Shown here one piece after another: positions 32,094-41,082 of a stretch of DNA of 64,000 nt. Position 1 is the stretch's first letter. Every line of letters begins with the position of its first letter. A model generated the notes under the pieces. The model saw only the letters and a list, made by a program, of their open reading frames with translations. It searched no databases and was not told where the DNA came from. The position numbers were made by a program, and so were the translations under genes. Location: the NCBI RefSeq assembly GCF_002288325.1, contig NZ_CP016780.1, positions 434,001 to 498,000 of the forward strand, given 5' to 3'. The DNA is from Candidatus Planktophila lacus. Its GTDB lineage: Bacteria; Actinomycetota; Actinomycetes; Nanopelagicales; Nanopelagicaceae.

Positions 32094-33547
32094 TGTCGGC
32101 AAATATCACCCGTGTAAATCAGGAGTTTGATAAAGAGATCGTAGATATCGTCGATTACGTCTTTGATTACGAGATTACCTCTGATCTAGCTTATGAAACC
32201 GCATGGTCATGTTTAATGGATACCTTGGGTTGCGGCCTGGAATCACTCGAATACGAAGCTTGCACCAAGTTGCTGGGACCACTTGTTCCAGAACTTCAGG
32301 TTAAAGATGGTGTGCGCGTTCCGGGCACCGCTTATCGCTTAGATCCAGTGCAGGGCGCATTTAATATCGGCGCGCTTATCCGTTGGTTAGATTTCAATGA
32401 CACCTGGCTTGCCGCCGAATGGGGACACCCATCAGATAACTTAAGCTCGATCTTGTCTGTCGCTGACTGGATTTCGCAGCATCCGCAATATGGAACCGGC
32501 CAAAGGCTCACGATGCGCGATGTCATGACTGCAATGATCAAAGCCCACGAAATTCAGGGCTGTATCGCGCTAGAAAATTCATTTAACAAAGTCGGTCTAG
32601 ATCACGTGATCTTGGTAAAGATCGCATCTACTGCAGTTGTTTCGCAGATGCTTGGTTTAACTCGCGAGCAAGCGCTTAACGCGGTTTCACTTGCATGGAT
32701 CGATGGCCATTCACTTCGCACATATCGCCACTACCCAAATGCGGGATCACGTAAATCATGGGCGGCCGGCGATGCAACTTCGCGCGCAGTGCGCCTTGCA
32801 CTTATGGCCAAGTTAGGTGAGATGGGTTATCCATCTGCACTAACTGCCAAGAGCTGGGGTTTCTACGACACCTTATTCCGCGGCAATCACTTTAAATTCC
32901 AACGTCCATACGGTTCATATGTAATGGAGAACGTGCTGTTTAAGATTTCCTACCCTGCAGAGTTCCACTCACAAACAGCGGTAGAAGCCGCCTTTACGCT
33001 GCATAAGCAGATGGTTGCTGCAGGAAAGACCAGCGATGACATCGCCAAGATCAGCATCCGCACCCACGAAGCATGTATCCGAATCATCGATAAGAAGGGG
33101 CCGCTTAATAACCCTGCAGATCGCGATCACTGTATCCAGTACATGGTTGCGGTGCCGTTGATCTTTGGTCGTTTAACTGCCCGTGACTACGAAGATGTAA
33201 TCGCGGATGATCCACGAGTTGATGCGCTGCGCGCGAAGATGCACCTGCGCGAAGATGAAAGCTTTACTGCAGATTACTTTGACCCCGCAAAGCGTTCGAT
33301 CGCTAATGCAATGACCATCGAATTTAACGATGGAACAGTGCTTGGTGAAGAAGTCGTCGAATATCCAGTAGGCCATGCTCGTCGTCGCGCTGAGGGAATT
33401 CCGTTGCTAGTTGAGAAATTCAAGATCAACTTAAACCGCATCTTCGACGCCAATCAACAGAAGAAGATCTTGGACCTTTGCTTAGATCGCAAAGCGCTGG
33501 AGGCCACTGAAGTTAAGGACTTCATGGCGATGTTGGTCAAGGAATAA
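32093..33547 (+). CDS. prpD: 2-methylcitrate dehydratase
   Basis: A 484-residue MmgE/PrpD family protein that dehydrates 2-methylcitrate. Family marks are ALIRWLDFNDTWLAAEWGHPSD in two parts (RWLDFNDTW and GHPSDN), RTYRHYPNAGSRKSWAAGDA, KISYPAEFHSQTAVEAA and the C-terminal YPVGHARRRAEGIPLL. The start overlaps the prpB stop (TAATG), so the two are translated together. Confidence 0.94.
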   Translation: MSANITRVNQEFDKEIVDIVDYVFDYEITSDLAYETAWSCLMDTLGCGLESLEYEACTKLLGPLVPELQVKDGVRVPGTAYRLDPVQGAFNIGALIRWLDFNDTWLAAEWGHPSDNLSSILSVADWISQHPQYGTGQRLTMRDVMTAMIKAHEIQGCIALENSFNKVGLDHVILVKIASTAVVSQMLGLTREQALNAVSLAWIDGHSLRTYRHYPNAGSRKSWAAGDATSRAVRLALMAKLGEMGYPSALTAKSWGFYDTLFRGNHFKFQRPYGSYVMENVLFKISYPAEFHSQTAVEAAFTLHKQMVAAGKTSDDIAKISIRTHEACIRIIDKKGPLNNPADRDHCIQYMVAVPLIFGRLTARDYEDVIADDPRVDALRAKMHLREDESFTADYFDPAKRSIANAMTIEFNDGTVLGEEVVEYPVGHARRRAEGIPLLVEKFKINLNRIFDANQQKKILDLCLDRKALEATEVKDFMAMLVKE

Positions 33548-33551
33548 ACCT

Positions 33552-34202
33552 TTGAAGAAATTGCGCGGCCTGCTTAAAGCCTCACACTTTGGGCCGACGC
33601 TAATTGTCACGAGCATTTCTTGGTTCTTTGCCGCGCATTACTGGTGGGAAGGACCCGCCTATGTAATCGCTTTTGGTGTATTTACCGGTCAATTGGTTGT
33701 CGGCTGGAGCAATGATCTATATGACTATAAAGATGATTTGATGCATAACCGGCAGAACAAACCACTTGTATCTGAACTTATCTCGCAAAGCTATTTAAAG
33801 CGCTGGTTAACTTTCATGGTGCCGTTCTCATTTGTGGCAAATTTGCTTGGCCCGCTTGGGTTTAAAGGCGGCTTGGTTTATATGTTTGGAATATCAATGG
33901 GAGTTGCCTACAACTTCTACTTTAAATTCAATGTCTTCTCATGGTTTCCATACGCGCTGGCTTTTGCGGCGCTACCTTCATGTATTGCGATATCAAAAGA
34001 TGTAACTCCACCAGTATGGATGTGGCTTGGGGGAGCGTTGCTGGGATCTGCTGCACACTTTATAAATGTAATTAAAGATATGGATCAGGATCGCGCAAGT
34101 GGCATTGGTGGTGCGCCACAGCGAATCGGTAAGCGCAACTCAATAGTGGTTGCAGGGCTGTTGATCGCCCTAGGGCTTTCAACGCTAGTTGTATTTAACT
34201 AA
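33552..34202 (+). CDS. UbiA-like prenyltransferase family protein (short)
   Basis: A 216-residue membrane protein with about six hydrophobic segments. The first Asp-rich motif is GWSNDLYDYKDDLMHNRQNKP, here given as NDLYDYKDD, and the second is KDMDQDRASG. Both metal-diphosphate sites of UbiA enzymes are therefore present, although the protein is shorter than the usual 280-300 residues. The start is TTG 33552, 4 bp after prpD. The isoprenoid acceptor is unknown; it is not obviously linked to propionate. Confidence 0.78.
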   Translation: MKKLRGLLKASHFGPTLIVTSISWFFAAHYWWEGPAYVIAFGVFTGQLVVGWSNDLYDYKDDLMHNRQNKPLVSELISQSYLKRWLTFMVPFSFVANLLGPLGFKGGLVYMFGISMGVAYNFYFKFNVFSWFPYALAFAALPSCIAISKDVTPPVWMWLGGALLGSAAHFINVIKDMDQDRASGIGGAPQRIGKRNSIVVAGLLIALGLSTLVVFN

Positions 34203-34221
34203 TTTAAATTAAAGTAATTAA

Positions 34222-34896
34222 CTAGCGAACGCTGCGCATAACAGCGGTGACTTTGCCCAAGATCTCGCAATTATCGCCATTGATTGGCTCGAATGCGGGG
34301 TTGGCAGGAAGTAACCAGATGTGGCCGTTCTTGCGCTGGAAAGTCTTAACAGTTGCTTCGCCATCGATCATCGCGGCAACGATCTCGCCATTGTTGCAAT
34401 CCTTCTGTTCGCGAATAACAACGTAATCACCATCGCAGATTGCGGCATCGATCATTGATTCACCGACAACTTGCAACATGTAGAGGTTGCCCTTGCCGAC
34501 CAAAGTTTCAGGGAGTGCAAAAGTTGATTCAACGTTCTGTTCTGCGGTGATTGGGCCACCGGCTGCGATACGACCAACGAGTGGAACCTGCTTGGTGGCT
34601 TCGACTTCGAGTTCGGATTTCTCGCCAGGCATTAATACTTCAAGTACTCCGCCGCGAGTTGGGTGGGCGGTGATAAAACCCTTTTCCTGCAAGATCTCGA
34701 GCTGGTATTTGACGGAGGCAGGGGATGAAAGGCCGGCGGCCTTAGCGATCACACGCATTGACGGTGGGTAACCCTCGTCGTCCATGCTCGCCTTGATGAC
34801 CTGGAGGATCTTGAGCTGGCGGGCGGTTAGCTTCTCCTCGTCGGAGGTGAAGTCTGGGAGCTCGGTTACTTTGCTGGATGCGGGTTTCTTAGCCAT
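34222..34896 (-). CDS. lexA: LexA SOS repressor
   Basis: A 224-residue repressor-protease. The N-terminal winged helix (about 24-88) has the recognition helix SSPASVKYQLEILQEKG. The self-cleavage site is Ala112-Gly113 in GRIAAGGPI. The catalytic dyad is Ser147 (VVGESMID) and Lys184 (GEATVKTF). The promoter region holds two SOS boxes (34928-34943 and 34989-35004), so it is autoregulated together with the divergent LysM gene. Confidence 0.97.
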   Translation of the reverse strand: MAKKPASSKVTELPDFTSDEEKLTARQLKILQVIKASMDDEGYPPSMRVIAKAAGLSSPASVKYQLEILQEKGFITAHPTRGGVLEVLMPGEKSELEVEATKQVPLVGRIAAGGPITAEQNVESTFALPETLVGKGNLYMLQVVGESMIDAAICDGDYVVIREQKDCNNGEIVAAMIDGEATVKTFQRKNGHIWLLPANPAFEPINGDNCEILGKVTAVMRSVR

Positions 34897-34927
34897 GGGC
34901 TAATCGTCCCACGCCTAGGAAAAAAAA

Positions 34928-34943
34928 TCAAACATATGTTCGA
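34928..34943. promoter_or_regulatory. SOS (LexA) box 1
   Basis: TCAAACATATGTTCGA matches the actinobacterial SOS box TCGAAC-N4-GTTCGA with one mismatch in the left arm. It is 32 bp from the lexA start. Confidence 0.8.
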
Positions 34944-34988
34944 AAATAACTTGCCGATGTCGGTGGCATGGGGTTTAATTGGCCTTGT

Positions 34989-35004
34989 TCGAACAACTGT
35001 TCGA
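34989..35004. promoter_or_regulatory. SOS (LexA) box 2
   Basis: TCGAACAACTGTTCGA is a perfect match to TCGAAC-N4-GTTCGA. It is 37 bp before the LysM gene start. Confidence 0.9.
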
Positions 35005-35040
35005 ATACCTTCCCCAAGGTAGTACCAGCAGGAGAAAACC

Positions 35041-35418
35041 ATGAGCACAGTTTCTTTAAACGCAACAAGCGCGCAAACCCTTATAAATCAAGGGTTTCAA
35101 GGCTATTCAACCAATCCGTCCGGCTTTCGTTTAAATCGCCGTGGTCGCCTAGCCCGTACGTTCGTGGTTCTCTCACTCGCTGTGGTCCTAGCCAGCGTCT
35201 TTGGCTTCCAGGCCGGGGCCGGCACAACCGACACCGTTGGCGCCCCAACATCTTTTATTGAGATCACCGCAGCCCCTGGGGATACCCTCTGGTCGCTGGC
35301 TACCCGTATGGCAGATGGCGGAGATGTTCGCGCGCTCGTAGATGAGATCGCTTCCGTTAACTCGCTGGCAACGGCTGAGCTCCAGGCAGGCCAGAAGGTA
35401 CGCATCCCGCTCGATTAG
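35041..35418 (+). CDS. LysM membrane protein, probable SOS-induced cell division suppressor
   Basis: A 125-residue protein: basic N-terminal cytoplasmic part, one membrane helix at about 40-60 (FVVLSLAVVLASVFGF), and an external LysM domain at about 74-124 with TAAPGDTLWSLATRM and LQAGQKVRIPL. A gene of this layout divergent from lexA under an SOS box is the arrangement of yneA in Bacillus, divS in Corynebacterium and the Rv2719c gene in Mycobacterium, which delay division after DNA damage. By that analogy this is the division inhibitor. AGGAGAAAACC precedes the ATG. Confidence 0.85.
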   Translation: MSTVSLNATSAQTLINQGFQGYSTNPSGFRLNRRGRLARTFVVLSLAVVLASVFGFQAGAGTTDTVGAPTSFIEITAAPGDTLWSLATRMADGGDVRALVDEIASVNSLATAELQAGQKVRIPLD

Positions 35419-35507
35419 TTTTGAATTAGTTTTAAGAGATAGCCCCGACACGCCCTAGCAATGGTTAATGCGTACTCATCAGGAAAACTCTCAAGATTTG
35501 CTTTATA

Positions 35508-35620
35508 GTTCCCACTATATGTAGGGGTCGAAACGAAGAAAACTTCCATAAGTAGTGTTTTTAGGGTAGTTTCAGCGGTTCGCCAATACATCTAAATTTG
35601 GGAATATCTAGTATTTCGAA
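35508..35620 (+). promoter_or_regulatory. Upstream region of nrdR-nrdJ with possible NrdR-box-like sites
   Basis: The 217-bp gap before nrdR has CCCACTATATGTAGGG (35511-35526) and GGAATATCTAGTATTTC (35601-35617). Both are AT-centred imperfect palindromes of about 16 bp, like NrdR boxes, but their spacing is about 90 bp and the match is loose. No B12 riboswitch is visible. A GGGAGACACG site precedes the nrdR ATG. Confidence 0.35.
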
Positions 35621-35635
35621 GGGAGACACGCCGAG

Positions 35636-36199
35636 ATGATTTGCCCGTTCTGCAGCCACGATGATTCTCGAGTTGTTGACTCTCGTCCGGTCGAAGATGG
35701 CACTCAGATCCGCCGTCGCCGTGAATGCCCACAATGTGGCGAGCGCTTCTCAACTCAGGAAGTCGCTCTTCTCAACATTATTAAACGATCTGGTGCAACC
35801 GAGCCATTTGCTCGCGAAAAAGTTTTGGTTGGCGTACGTAAAGCCTGCCAAGGTCGCCCAGTCGGCGAAGATGATCTAGTCCTGTTGGCCCAGCGCGTTG
35901 AGGAAACCCTTCGCCGCACTGGCAAAGCAGAAATCGAAGCTCAAGAAGTGGGCTTGGCAATCCTTGCGCCACTTCGCGAACTCGATGAGGTGGCTTACCT
36001 GCGATATGCCTCGGTATACCGTAACTTTGCCTCCCTTGAAGATTTCGAAGGCGAGATCGCGTTACTGCGAGCGGTGCCTTCGAGCGCTATTTCCCACAGC
36101 GCAAACTCAGCAAGTGCAAATTCCTCAGTAAATGCAACAAAAGAACAAAGCGACGCCCCATCGTTAAAAACGAATCAAACAACAACGAGCAATCGTTAA
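35636..36199 (+). CDS. nrdR: Transcriptional repressor NrdR
   Basis: A 187-residue regulator of ribonucleotide reductase genes. The zinc ribbon is [10 protein letters not shown] ... [11 protein letters not shown] with four Cys (3, 6, 31, 34). The ATP-cone spans about 45-135 with [20 protein letters not shown] Ser/Asn-rich, probably disordered tail from about 145 onward is longer than in most NrdR proteins. It is directly upstream of nrdJ (22 bp), so it likely controls its own operon in response to dATP/ATP. Confidence 0.95.
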   Translation: MICPFCSHDDSRVVDSRPVEDGTQIRRRRECPQCGERFSTQEVALLNIIKRSGATEPFAREKVLVGVRKACQGRPVGEDDLVLLAQRVEETLRRTGKAEIEAQEVGLAILAPLRELDEVAYLRYASVYRNFASLEDFEGEIALLRAVPSSAISHSANSASANSSVNATKEQSDAPSLKTNQTTTSNR

Positions 36200-36221
36200 A
36201 AGAGAAGACGGGAAAATAAAA

Positions 36222-39068
36222 ATGTCAGATACGGTCATCAACCGACCAATCAAGATCAAAGCTCATAACACCGTAAAGGGTAAGGGCTTAACGATCGAAC
36301 GTATTTATACAAATGAGGGAATTCATCCATACGATGAAGTTAAGTGGGAGCGTCGCGATGTTGTCCAGGCTAACTGGAAGACAGGCGAGACAGTATTCGA
36401 ACAACTCGGTGTTGAATTTCCAGATTTTTGGTCAGTAAACGCATCAACAATCGTTACTACCAAATACTTCCGCGGGGCAGTGGGAGCAGAAAATCGCGAG
36501 TGGTCTCTAAAGCAGGTCATCGATCGCGTAGTTCTTACATATACAAAGGCCGGAAAAGAATTCGGTTACTTTGCAACAGATAAAGATGCAGAGATCTTCG
36601 AGCACGAGCTAACACATATGCTCTTGCACCAGATCTTCTCCTTTAACTCACCAGTTTGGTTTAACGTCGGAACAGCAGCACCTCAGCAAGTAAGCGCATG
36701 CTTCATTTTGTCGGTTGATGACACGATGGATAGCATCCTTAACTGGTACCGCGAAGAAGGAATGATCTTCAAAGGTGGATCAGGTGCAGGACTTAACTTG
36801 TCACGTATCCGTTCATCAAAGGAACTTCTAAAGTCCGGTGGAACAGCCTCTGGCCCAGTTTCATTTATGCGTGGTGCAGATGCATCTGCAGGAACAATCA
36901 AATCTGGTGGCGCAACCCGTCGCGCAGCCAAGATGGTTGTTCTAGATGTTGATCACCCAGATATCGAAGAATTCATCGAAACCAAGGTCAATGAAGAAGA
37001 CAAGATTCGTGCACTACGCGATGCTGGCTTTGATATGGATTTGGGAGGCAAAGACATAATCTCTGTGCAATATCAGAACGCGAATAACTCAGTCCGCCTT
37101 TCAGATAAGTTCATGCAAGCGGTTGAAAACGGAGAGCAGTTTGGTTTAACAGCTCGCTCAACTGGCGAAGTTATCGACACAGTTGATGCGCGCGAACTCT
37201 TCACAAAGATTGCACAAGCTGCATGGGCATGTGCTGATCCTGGAGTTCAATTTGATGACACCATCAATGATTGGCACACAACTCCAGAGTCAGGTCGCAT
37301 CAACGCGTCAAACCCTTGCTCTGAGTACATGTCACTAGATAACTCATCATGTAACTTGGCTTCACTTAACTTGATGAAGTTCCTAAAGGATGATGGATCA
37401 TTTGATGCCAAGACATTTGGACGCGCATCTGACTTGATCATCACTGCAATGGATATCTCAATCTGTTTCGCAGATTTCCCAACTGAAGCGATCGGCGACA
37501 CAACTCGCGCCTTCCGTCAGCTCGGAATCGGATACGCAAACCTTGGCGCACTTCTTATGGCTTCAGGTCTTGCCTACGATTCAGAGGGTGGACGCGCTCT
37601 TGCTGGTGCAATCACTTCACTTCTAACCGGAACAACATATAAGCGCTCAGCAGAACTTGCTGGCATTGTTGGTCCATATGCAGGCTTTGCACAAAATGCT
37701 AAGCCTCATGCCCGCGTAATGCGCAAGCATGCAGCAGCATCATCTGCAGCTAAGCAGCTTTCAACTCTAGATATCGATGTCTGGACTGAAGCAAATAAGG
37801 CATGGGATGCATGTCTATCAACTGGCGACAAGAACGGCTGGCGTAACGCACAGATCTCTGTGCTTGCACCAACCGGAACAATCGGCTTGATGATGGATTG
37901 CGATACAACTGGTATCGAACCTGACTTCTCATTGGTTAAGTTCAAGAAGCTCGTCGGTGGCGGCTCAATGCAGATCGTTAACCAGACAGTTCCAGCTGCG
38001 CTACGTAAGCTCGGTTACAACGAAGAGACAATCGAAGCGATTGTTGAATTCATTGCAGCCAATGGCCACGTAATCGATGCTCCAGGGCTAAAGACAGAGC
38101 ACTACGAAGTATTTGACTGTGCACTAGGTGCGCGTTCAATTGCTCCAATGGGCCACGTACGCATGATGGCTGCTTGCCAGCCGTTCCTTTCAGGTGCGAT
38201 TTCAAAGACAGTTAACCTCCCAGAGGATGCAACTGTTGAAGAAGTTGAAGAAGTTCACCTTGAAGCATGGCGTATGGGCATCAAGGCACTTGCTGTCTAC
38301 CGCGATAACTGCAAGGTCGGTCAGCCACTTTCAGATGGCAAGGCTAAGAAGAAAGATGCACCTGTTGAAGCAGAAGCACTTGCTACTCCAGTTCGCAAGC
38401 GTCTTCCAAAGTCACGCCCATCAACTACAACATCATTCTCTGTTGGCGGCGCCGAGGGTTACATGACCTCAGGTGCATACGCTGATGGTGCACTTGGTGA
38501 AGTATTCCTAAAGCTTGGCAAGCAGGGTTCAACTCTTGCCGGTGTAATGGATGCATTCTCAATCGCAGTTTCAATCGGACTCCAGTACGGCGTTCCACTA
38601 GAAACATTCGTTGAGAAGTTCACAAACTTGCGCTTCGAGCCAGCAGGTATGACAGATGATTCAGATATCCGCATGGCGCAATCCATGATGGATTACATCT
38701 TCCGTCGCCTGGCACTTGATTACTTACCATTCGATCAGCGTTCAGCGATGGGTCTGTTTACAGCCTCAGAGCGTGCACGCGCACTTGAAACAGGCGAGTA
38801 CACACAAGATGCAGCACCTGCGAGTGCTGATACCCCAAAAGCGGCTGTAGCTGCGGCGGCTCCTGTGGCTGCTCCAGCACCAAAAGCAGTTGAGGTAAAG
38901 ATCGAACCAGCACCACTTGATCGAGCAATCGGTTCATCATCTGATCTCCTTGAATCAATGGGAATCAAATCAGATGCACCGCTCTGTATGACATGTGGCG
39001 TAAAGATGCGTATGTCAGGTGCATGTTTCGTATGCGAAGGCTGCGGAAATACATCTGGTTGCAGCTAA
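36222..39068 (+). CDS. nrdJ: Adenosylcobalamin-dependent (class II) ribonucleotide reductase
   Basis: A 948-residue enzyme that reduces ribonucleotides to deoxyribonucleotides without oxygen sensitivity, using B12. The alpha-barrel has QQVSACFILSVDD with the first active-site Cys, GGSGAGLNLSRIRSS, RRAAKMVVLDVDHPDI, NPCSEYMSLDNSSCNLASLN with the radical-site Cys, and APTGTIGLMMDCDT. An Ala/Pro-rich linker (near 865-900) leads to a C-terminal CMTCGVKM ... CFVCEGCGNTSGC cysteine cluster that re-reduces the active site. nrdR-nrdJ near lexA is also found in Streptomyces. The cell needs B12 if no other reductase exists; that cannot be seen here. Confidence 0.96.
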   Translation: MSDTVINRPIKIKAHNTVKGKGLTIERIYTNEGIHPYDEVKWERRDVVQANWKTGETVFEQLGVEFPDFWSVNASTIVTTKYFRGAVGAENREWSLKQVIDRVVLTYTKAGKEFGYFATDKDAEIFEHELTHMLLHQIFSFNSPVWFNVGTAAPQQVSACFILSVDDTMDSILNWYREEGMIFKGGSGAGLNLSRIRSSKELLKSGGTASGPVSFMRGADASAGTIKSGGATRRAAKMVVLDVDHPDIEEFIETKVNEEDKIRALRDAGFDMDLGGKDIISVQYQNANNSVRLSDKFMQAVENGEQFGLTARSTGEVIDTVDARELFTKIAQAAWACADPGVQFDDTINDWHTTPESGRINASNPCSEYMSLDNSSCNLASLNLMKFLKDDGSFDAKTFGRASDLIITAMDISICFADFPTEAIGDTTRAFRQLGIGYANLGALLMASGLAYDSEGGRALAGAITSLLTGTTYKRSAELAGIVGPYAGFAQNAKPHARVMRKHAAASSAAKQLSTLDIDVWTEANKAWDACLSTGDKNGWRNAQISVLAPTGTIGLMMDCDTTGIEPDFSLVKFKKLVGGGSMQIVNQTVPAALRKLGYNEETIEAIVEFIAANGHVIDAPGLKTEHYEVFDCALGARSIAPMGHVRMMAACQPFLSGAISKTVNLPEDATVEEVEEVHLEAWRMGIKALAVYRDNCKVGQPLSDGKAKKKDAPVEAEALATPVRKRLPKSRPSTTTSFSVGGAEGYMTSGAYADGALGEVFLKLGKQGSTLAGVMDAFSIAVSIGLQYGVPLETFVEKFTNLRFEPAGMTDDSDIRMAQSMMDYIFRRLALDYLPFDQRSAMGLFTASERARALETGEYTQDAAPASADTPKAAVAAAAPVAAPAPKAVEVKIEPAPLDRAIGSSSDLLESMGIKSDAPLCMTCGVKMRMSGACFVCEGCGNTSGCS

Positions 39069-39088
39069 TTCTTTAAACCAACCCCGTT

Positions 39089-39125
39089 AAAAAGCCCCGC
39101 TGATTAATTTCAGCGGGGCTTTTTT
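39089..39125 (+). terminator. Rho-independent terminator after nrdJ
   Basis: A 15-bp stem (39089-39103 with its complement ending at 39124) around TTAATT, A-tract on the left and T-tract on the right. It ends the nrdRJ transcript. Confidence 0.88.
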
Positions 39126-39211
39126 ATTAAACAGTTCAATTCGCTAGATTTCTTCAAATGCAAGGGCTTGGCAAAGATAAGATATGTACTTCGCAAGTTT
39201 AGGAGAAGTAA

Positions 39212-40336
39212 TTGCCACAAGCCCTGCCCCGCAAGTTGGTGCATCGCTTGGTGACCCTAAATGCAATGAGCTCCTTCTTAATGGGCTCAATCGGATTTTC
39301 AATTCAACTAATTAAGCGCGACTTTGAGTTAACCCGCGTAGTAGCCAGTTGGCACAACATCGGCTGGGCGGCAGCCTTGGTATTTATCTCATTTATATTG
39401 CTCGGTCATGGCCATCGCCGGCCTGCCCACCAAACTATTCGCTTTGGTTGGGCGCTATTAATTCTTGGTTCACTTGTCTATTGCCTTAGCCCAAATATTT
39501 ATTTCTCAGTACCTGCAGTGATCCTTACTGCAACTGGTTCGGTTATCGCAGGCAACACAACGACGGCAATCTTGGGCGCGCATTCAAAGACGGCGCTGAA
39601 GAATATGTTCCGATCAACCGGAGTCGGTTTGTTTGCGGCATCCGTTTCTCCAACGGTAATTGGCATTACGACGCAGGCAGATATTCCTTGGCGCGCAACA
39701 GTTGCAACAACTGCTGTGCTTATTGGGCTAGTTGCCTTAAAGATCGTTCCTGAATTAGAAGCTCGTCCAGAGCCAGACCATGCCGATAGCAAGATCATCT
39801 GGAATAACACGATGATCGCAATTCTTCTCTTTGCTTTTATGACGATAACAATGGAAGTTTCACTATCGGCTTGGGCGCTAGATCTTTTAACTGAGCGTGG
39901 ATCAGAGGTTAAATCTGCGGTTCTATTTGCAACCATCGCACCTTATTTCGTGGCGCTAACTCGCATCTATCTTTCAACTAAGAATGAACATAACCTGTAT
40001 CGCATCTGGCGATTCTCATTTGTGGCGATCGGATCAGGTGTATTGCTCGTTATCTTTGCATCATCACCAACGCTTACCTTGGCAGGTTTGATTATTGCCG
40101 CTGCAGGTATTGGGCCATGTGCATCTATTGCTATCGCAAACGCATCTTCGACCGCGCAGGGTTCAGATCGCGGTATCGCCGCCTTTGTGATTGGTATGGG
40201 CATTTCAAATGGCACATCACCATGGATCATGGGATTTGTCAGCGAGAACTTTGGATTTGCCGCAGCCTACGGAGTCATCTTGCTTGCACTAATTGCTGCA
40301 ACTTATTTCTTTGCAACTATAAACAAGAAAAATTAA
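39212..40336 (+). CDS. Major facilitator superfamily transporter
   Basis: A 374-residue permease with about eleven or twelve hydrophobic segments. Loops GHGHRRPAHQT and STKNEHNLYRIWR are the cytoplasmic connections expected between helices 2-3 and the two halves. The start TTG 39212 follows TAGGAGAAG. It is short for an MFS protein and lacks any signature that gives a substrate. It converges with the SDR gene and overlaps it by 4 bp. Confidence 0.82.
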   Translation: MPQALPRKLVHRLVTLNAMSSFLMGSIGFSIQLIKRDFELTRVVASWHNIGWAAALVFISFILLGHGHRRPAHQTIRFGWALLILGSLVYCLSPNIYFSVPAVILTATGSVIAGNTTTAILGAHSKTALKNMFRSTGVGLFAASVSPTVIGITTQADIPWRATVATTAVLIGLVALKIVPELEARPEPDHADSKIIWNNTMIAILLFAFMTITMEVSLSAWALDLLTERGSEVKSAVLFATIAPYFVALTRIYLSTKNEHNLYRIWRFSFVAIGSGVLLVIFASSPTLTLAGLIIAAAGIGPCASIAIANASSTAQGSDRGIAAFVIGMGISNGTSPWIMGFVSENFGFAAAYGVILLALIAATYFFATINKKN

Positions 40337-41082
40337 CGAGGAAGGCGAAGTCCTTGCATTCCGCCATCTACGCCAAGTGCGGTGCCCGTTGTAGATGCTT
40401 GTGCAGGATTTGCCAGAAAGACAATCGCGCTAGCAACTTCTACAGGTGAAACAAGACGCCCGATTGGTTGGCGCGCTTGCAAGGCGGCATATTCCTGATC
40501 AGGGTTATCTGCCTTAGAAAGTAAGTTTTTAATCCAAGGGGTATCTGATGTTCCAGGGTTAACGCAGTTAACGCGAACACCGTGAGCAATTCCATCGGTT
40601 GCCATAGCAAGAGTAAGTGCGTAGATCGCACCCTTGCTGGCACCGTAAACCGCGCGATTTGGAACGCCAGCTGTTGCAACTAGCGAACAAGTGTTAACGA
40701 TTGCGGCATGTGAACTGGCCTTTAGGTATGGCATCGCTGCAGCGCTCATGCGCCCTGTGCCAAAAACATTTACATTGAAAACTCGTAGCCATTCTTCTTC
40801 GGTGGCTTGCTCGACGGTGCCGATAGCGCCGATGCCAGCGTTGTTGATCAGAATATCTAGCGTCTTGCTCTGGCTGGCGAATTCAACAAATGCTTTCTTA
40901 ACGCTATCGGGGTTGGCGATATCGCATTCAATAAATGTTGCTAGCTGACCCATATCACCAGAGCGAAGATCAAAGCCGAATACCTTCGCACCTTGCTCAG
41001 TTAACTTACGGGCAACTTCTAAACCGATACCAGAGCCTGCGCCTGTAACAATGGCGGTTAAGCCTGCGAAATCTTTACTCAC
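40333..41082 (-). CDS. Short-chain dehydrogenase/reductase
   Basis: A 249-residue Rossmann enzyme. Cofactor motif TGAGSGIGLEVARKL near 14, NNAGIGAIG near 85, catalytic Ser-Tyr-Lys in NTCSLVATAGVPN and VYGASKGAIYAL, and VNCVNPGTSDTPW. Asp38 in GFDLRSGD suggests NAD preference. The FAH-family hydrolase gene ends one base from its start, and the pair resembles L-fucose or other sugar-acid catabolic pairs, where the SDR oxidises a sugar and the FAH protein acts on the dioxo acid. This is inference. Confidence 0.9.
   Translation of the reverse strand: MSKDFAGLTAIVTGAGSGIGLEVARKLTEQGAKVFGFDLRSGDMGQLATFIECDIANPDSVKKAFVEFASQSKTLDILINNAGIGAIGTVEQATEEEWLRVFNVNVFGTGRMSAAAMPYLKASSHAAIVNTCSLVATAGVPNRAVYGASKGAIYALTLAMATDGIAHGVRVNCVNPGTSDTPWIKNLLSKADNPDQEYAALQARQPIGRLVSPVEVASAIVFLANPAQASTTGTALGVDGGMQGLRLPR

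Noticed and set aside
35419-35635. Cobalamin riboswitch before nrdR-nrdJ.
   Set aside because: No B12-box (GCCACTG type) or long structured leader is visible in the 217 bp.
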